Below, one piece after another: positions 5,277 through 5,524 of a DNA stretch of 5,524 bases. Within the stretch, counting starts at the first letter, position 1. Every line of letters begins with the position of its first letter. The position numbers and the translations under genes are program-made. Under the pieces are notes generated by a model. It was given only the letters and a program-made list of their open reading frames with translations, had not been told where the DNA came from and ran no database searches. This stretch comes from Spirochaetia bacterium (GTDB lineage: Bacteria; Spirochaetota; UBA4802; UBA5550), in the NCBI GenBank assembly GCA_031289575.1, contig JAITPE010000061.1, positions 1-5,524 on the forward strand, read 5' to 3'.

Positions 5277-5524
5277 TTATACAAAAGCCGTCAATTCGGA
5301 AACAGCATACAAGGGTAAATTGGTCAGCCACGCCTCTTTCTTAAAGTCGGACATGGAAGTGCGGACAGCTGCCGGCGAATTATTTTTTTGTACAAAATAG
5401 CGCAAACTTTTGGCTTGCAAGTTTTCTTCCGCTTTTACCTCTACCGGAATGATTTTGTTTTTGTATTGTACCAAGAAATCAATTTCGGCATCCGAACGCT
5501 CGGCCGACCAGTAATAGATATTCA
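5277..5524 (-). CDS. AAA+ ATPase with DUF4143, C-terminal end (partial, runs off right edge)
   Basis: The frame is open from the window edge to a TAA at 5277-5279, giving 82 codons of the C-terminus. The visible protein includes NIYYWSAERSDAEIDFLVQY, then KIIPVEVKAEENLQAKSL, and ends LPLYAVSELTAFV. A DAEIDFLV strand followed by PVEVKA is the conserved core of the DUF4143 domain found at the C-terminus of a large group of AAA+ ATPases. The Asp and the E-x-K resemble a PD-(D/E)XK nuclease-like fold. The family's usual length is about 380-420 residues, so the Walker motifs would be to the right of the window. The gene is transcribed towards the RCC1 gene and ends 15 bp from it. The role of these ATPases is largely unknown; they are common as accessory genes in gut bacteria and archaea. 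Only the domain family is assigned. Confidence 0.82.
   Translation of the reverse strand, partial: NIYYWSAERSDAEIDFLVQYKNKIIPVEVKAEENLQAKSLRYFVQKNNSPAAVRTSMSDFKKEAWLTNLPLYAVSELTAFV

Overview
The window looks like a chromosomal accessory stretch from a Gram-negative, host-associated or anaerobic bacterium. A spirochaete such as Treponema is my best guess. The reasons are two lipoproteins with relaxed lipoboxes (FAGC and MTSC), a six-helix membrane kinase with a CheA-like catalytic core paired with a lone receiver, and flanking accessory genes of types common in gut spirochaetes and Bacteroidetes. This assignment is inference; no rRNA or marker gene is present.

Layout. Positions 1-235 (minus) hold the N-terminal part of a probable AbiEi-type antitoxin/transcriptional regulator that runs off the left edge. 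Positions 236-470 are non-coding, with a candidate promoter for that gene and a striking run of four small hairpins (401-484) that reaches into the last codons of the next gene. Positions 471-2839 (minus) hold a two-gene operon: a single-domain CheY-like response regulator, then, with a 4-bp ATGA overlap, a 664-residue membrane histidine kinase (six helices, PAS, Hpt, CheA-type ATPase). Positions 2840-3053 are a very AT-rich divergent promoter region with an 11-bp direct repeat. Positions 3054-4052 (plus) encode an orphan NMT1/SsuA-like substrate-binding lipoprotein, closed by a textbook intrinsic terminator (4061-4095). Positions 4140-5261 (plus) encode a seven-bladed RCC1-repeat protein that is probably an exported lipoprotein. 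Positions 5277-5524 (minus) hold the C-terminal end of an AAA+ ATPase/DUF4143 protein that runs off the right edge.

How the genes may work together. The kinase and receiver are almost certainly partners. The divergently transcribed binding protein has no permease beside it. It could therefore be a ligand receptor for the kinase or a target of its regulation, rather than part of a complete importer; this is a hypothesis from gene order only. The RCC1 protein is separated from the binding protein by a strong terminator and is probably expressed independently. No clearly new defence or mobile system is visible. The most unusual items are the hairpin array at the kinase 3' end, the calcium-loop-like insert and cysteine cluster in the binding protein, and the complete RCC1 propeller on a predicted lipoprotein.
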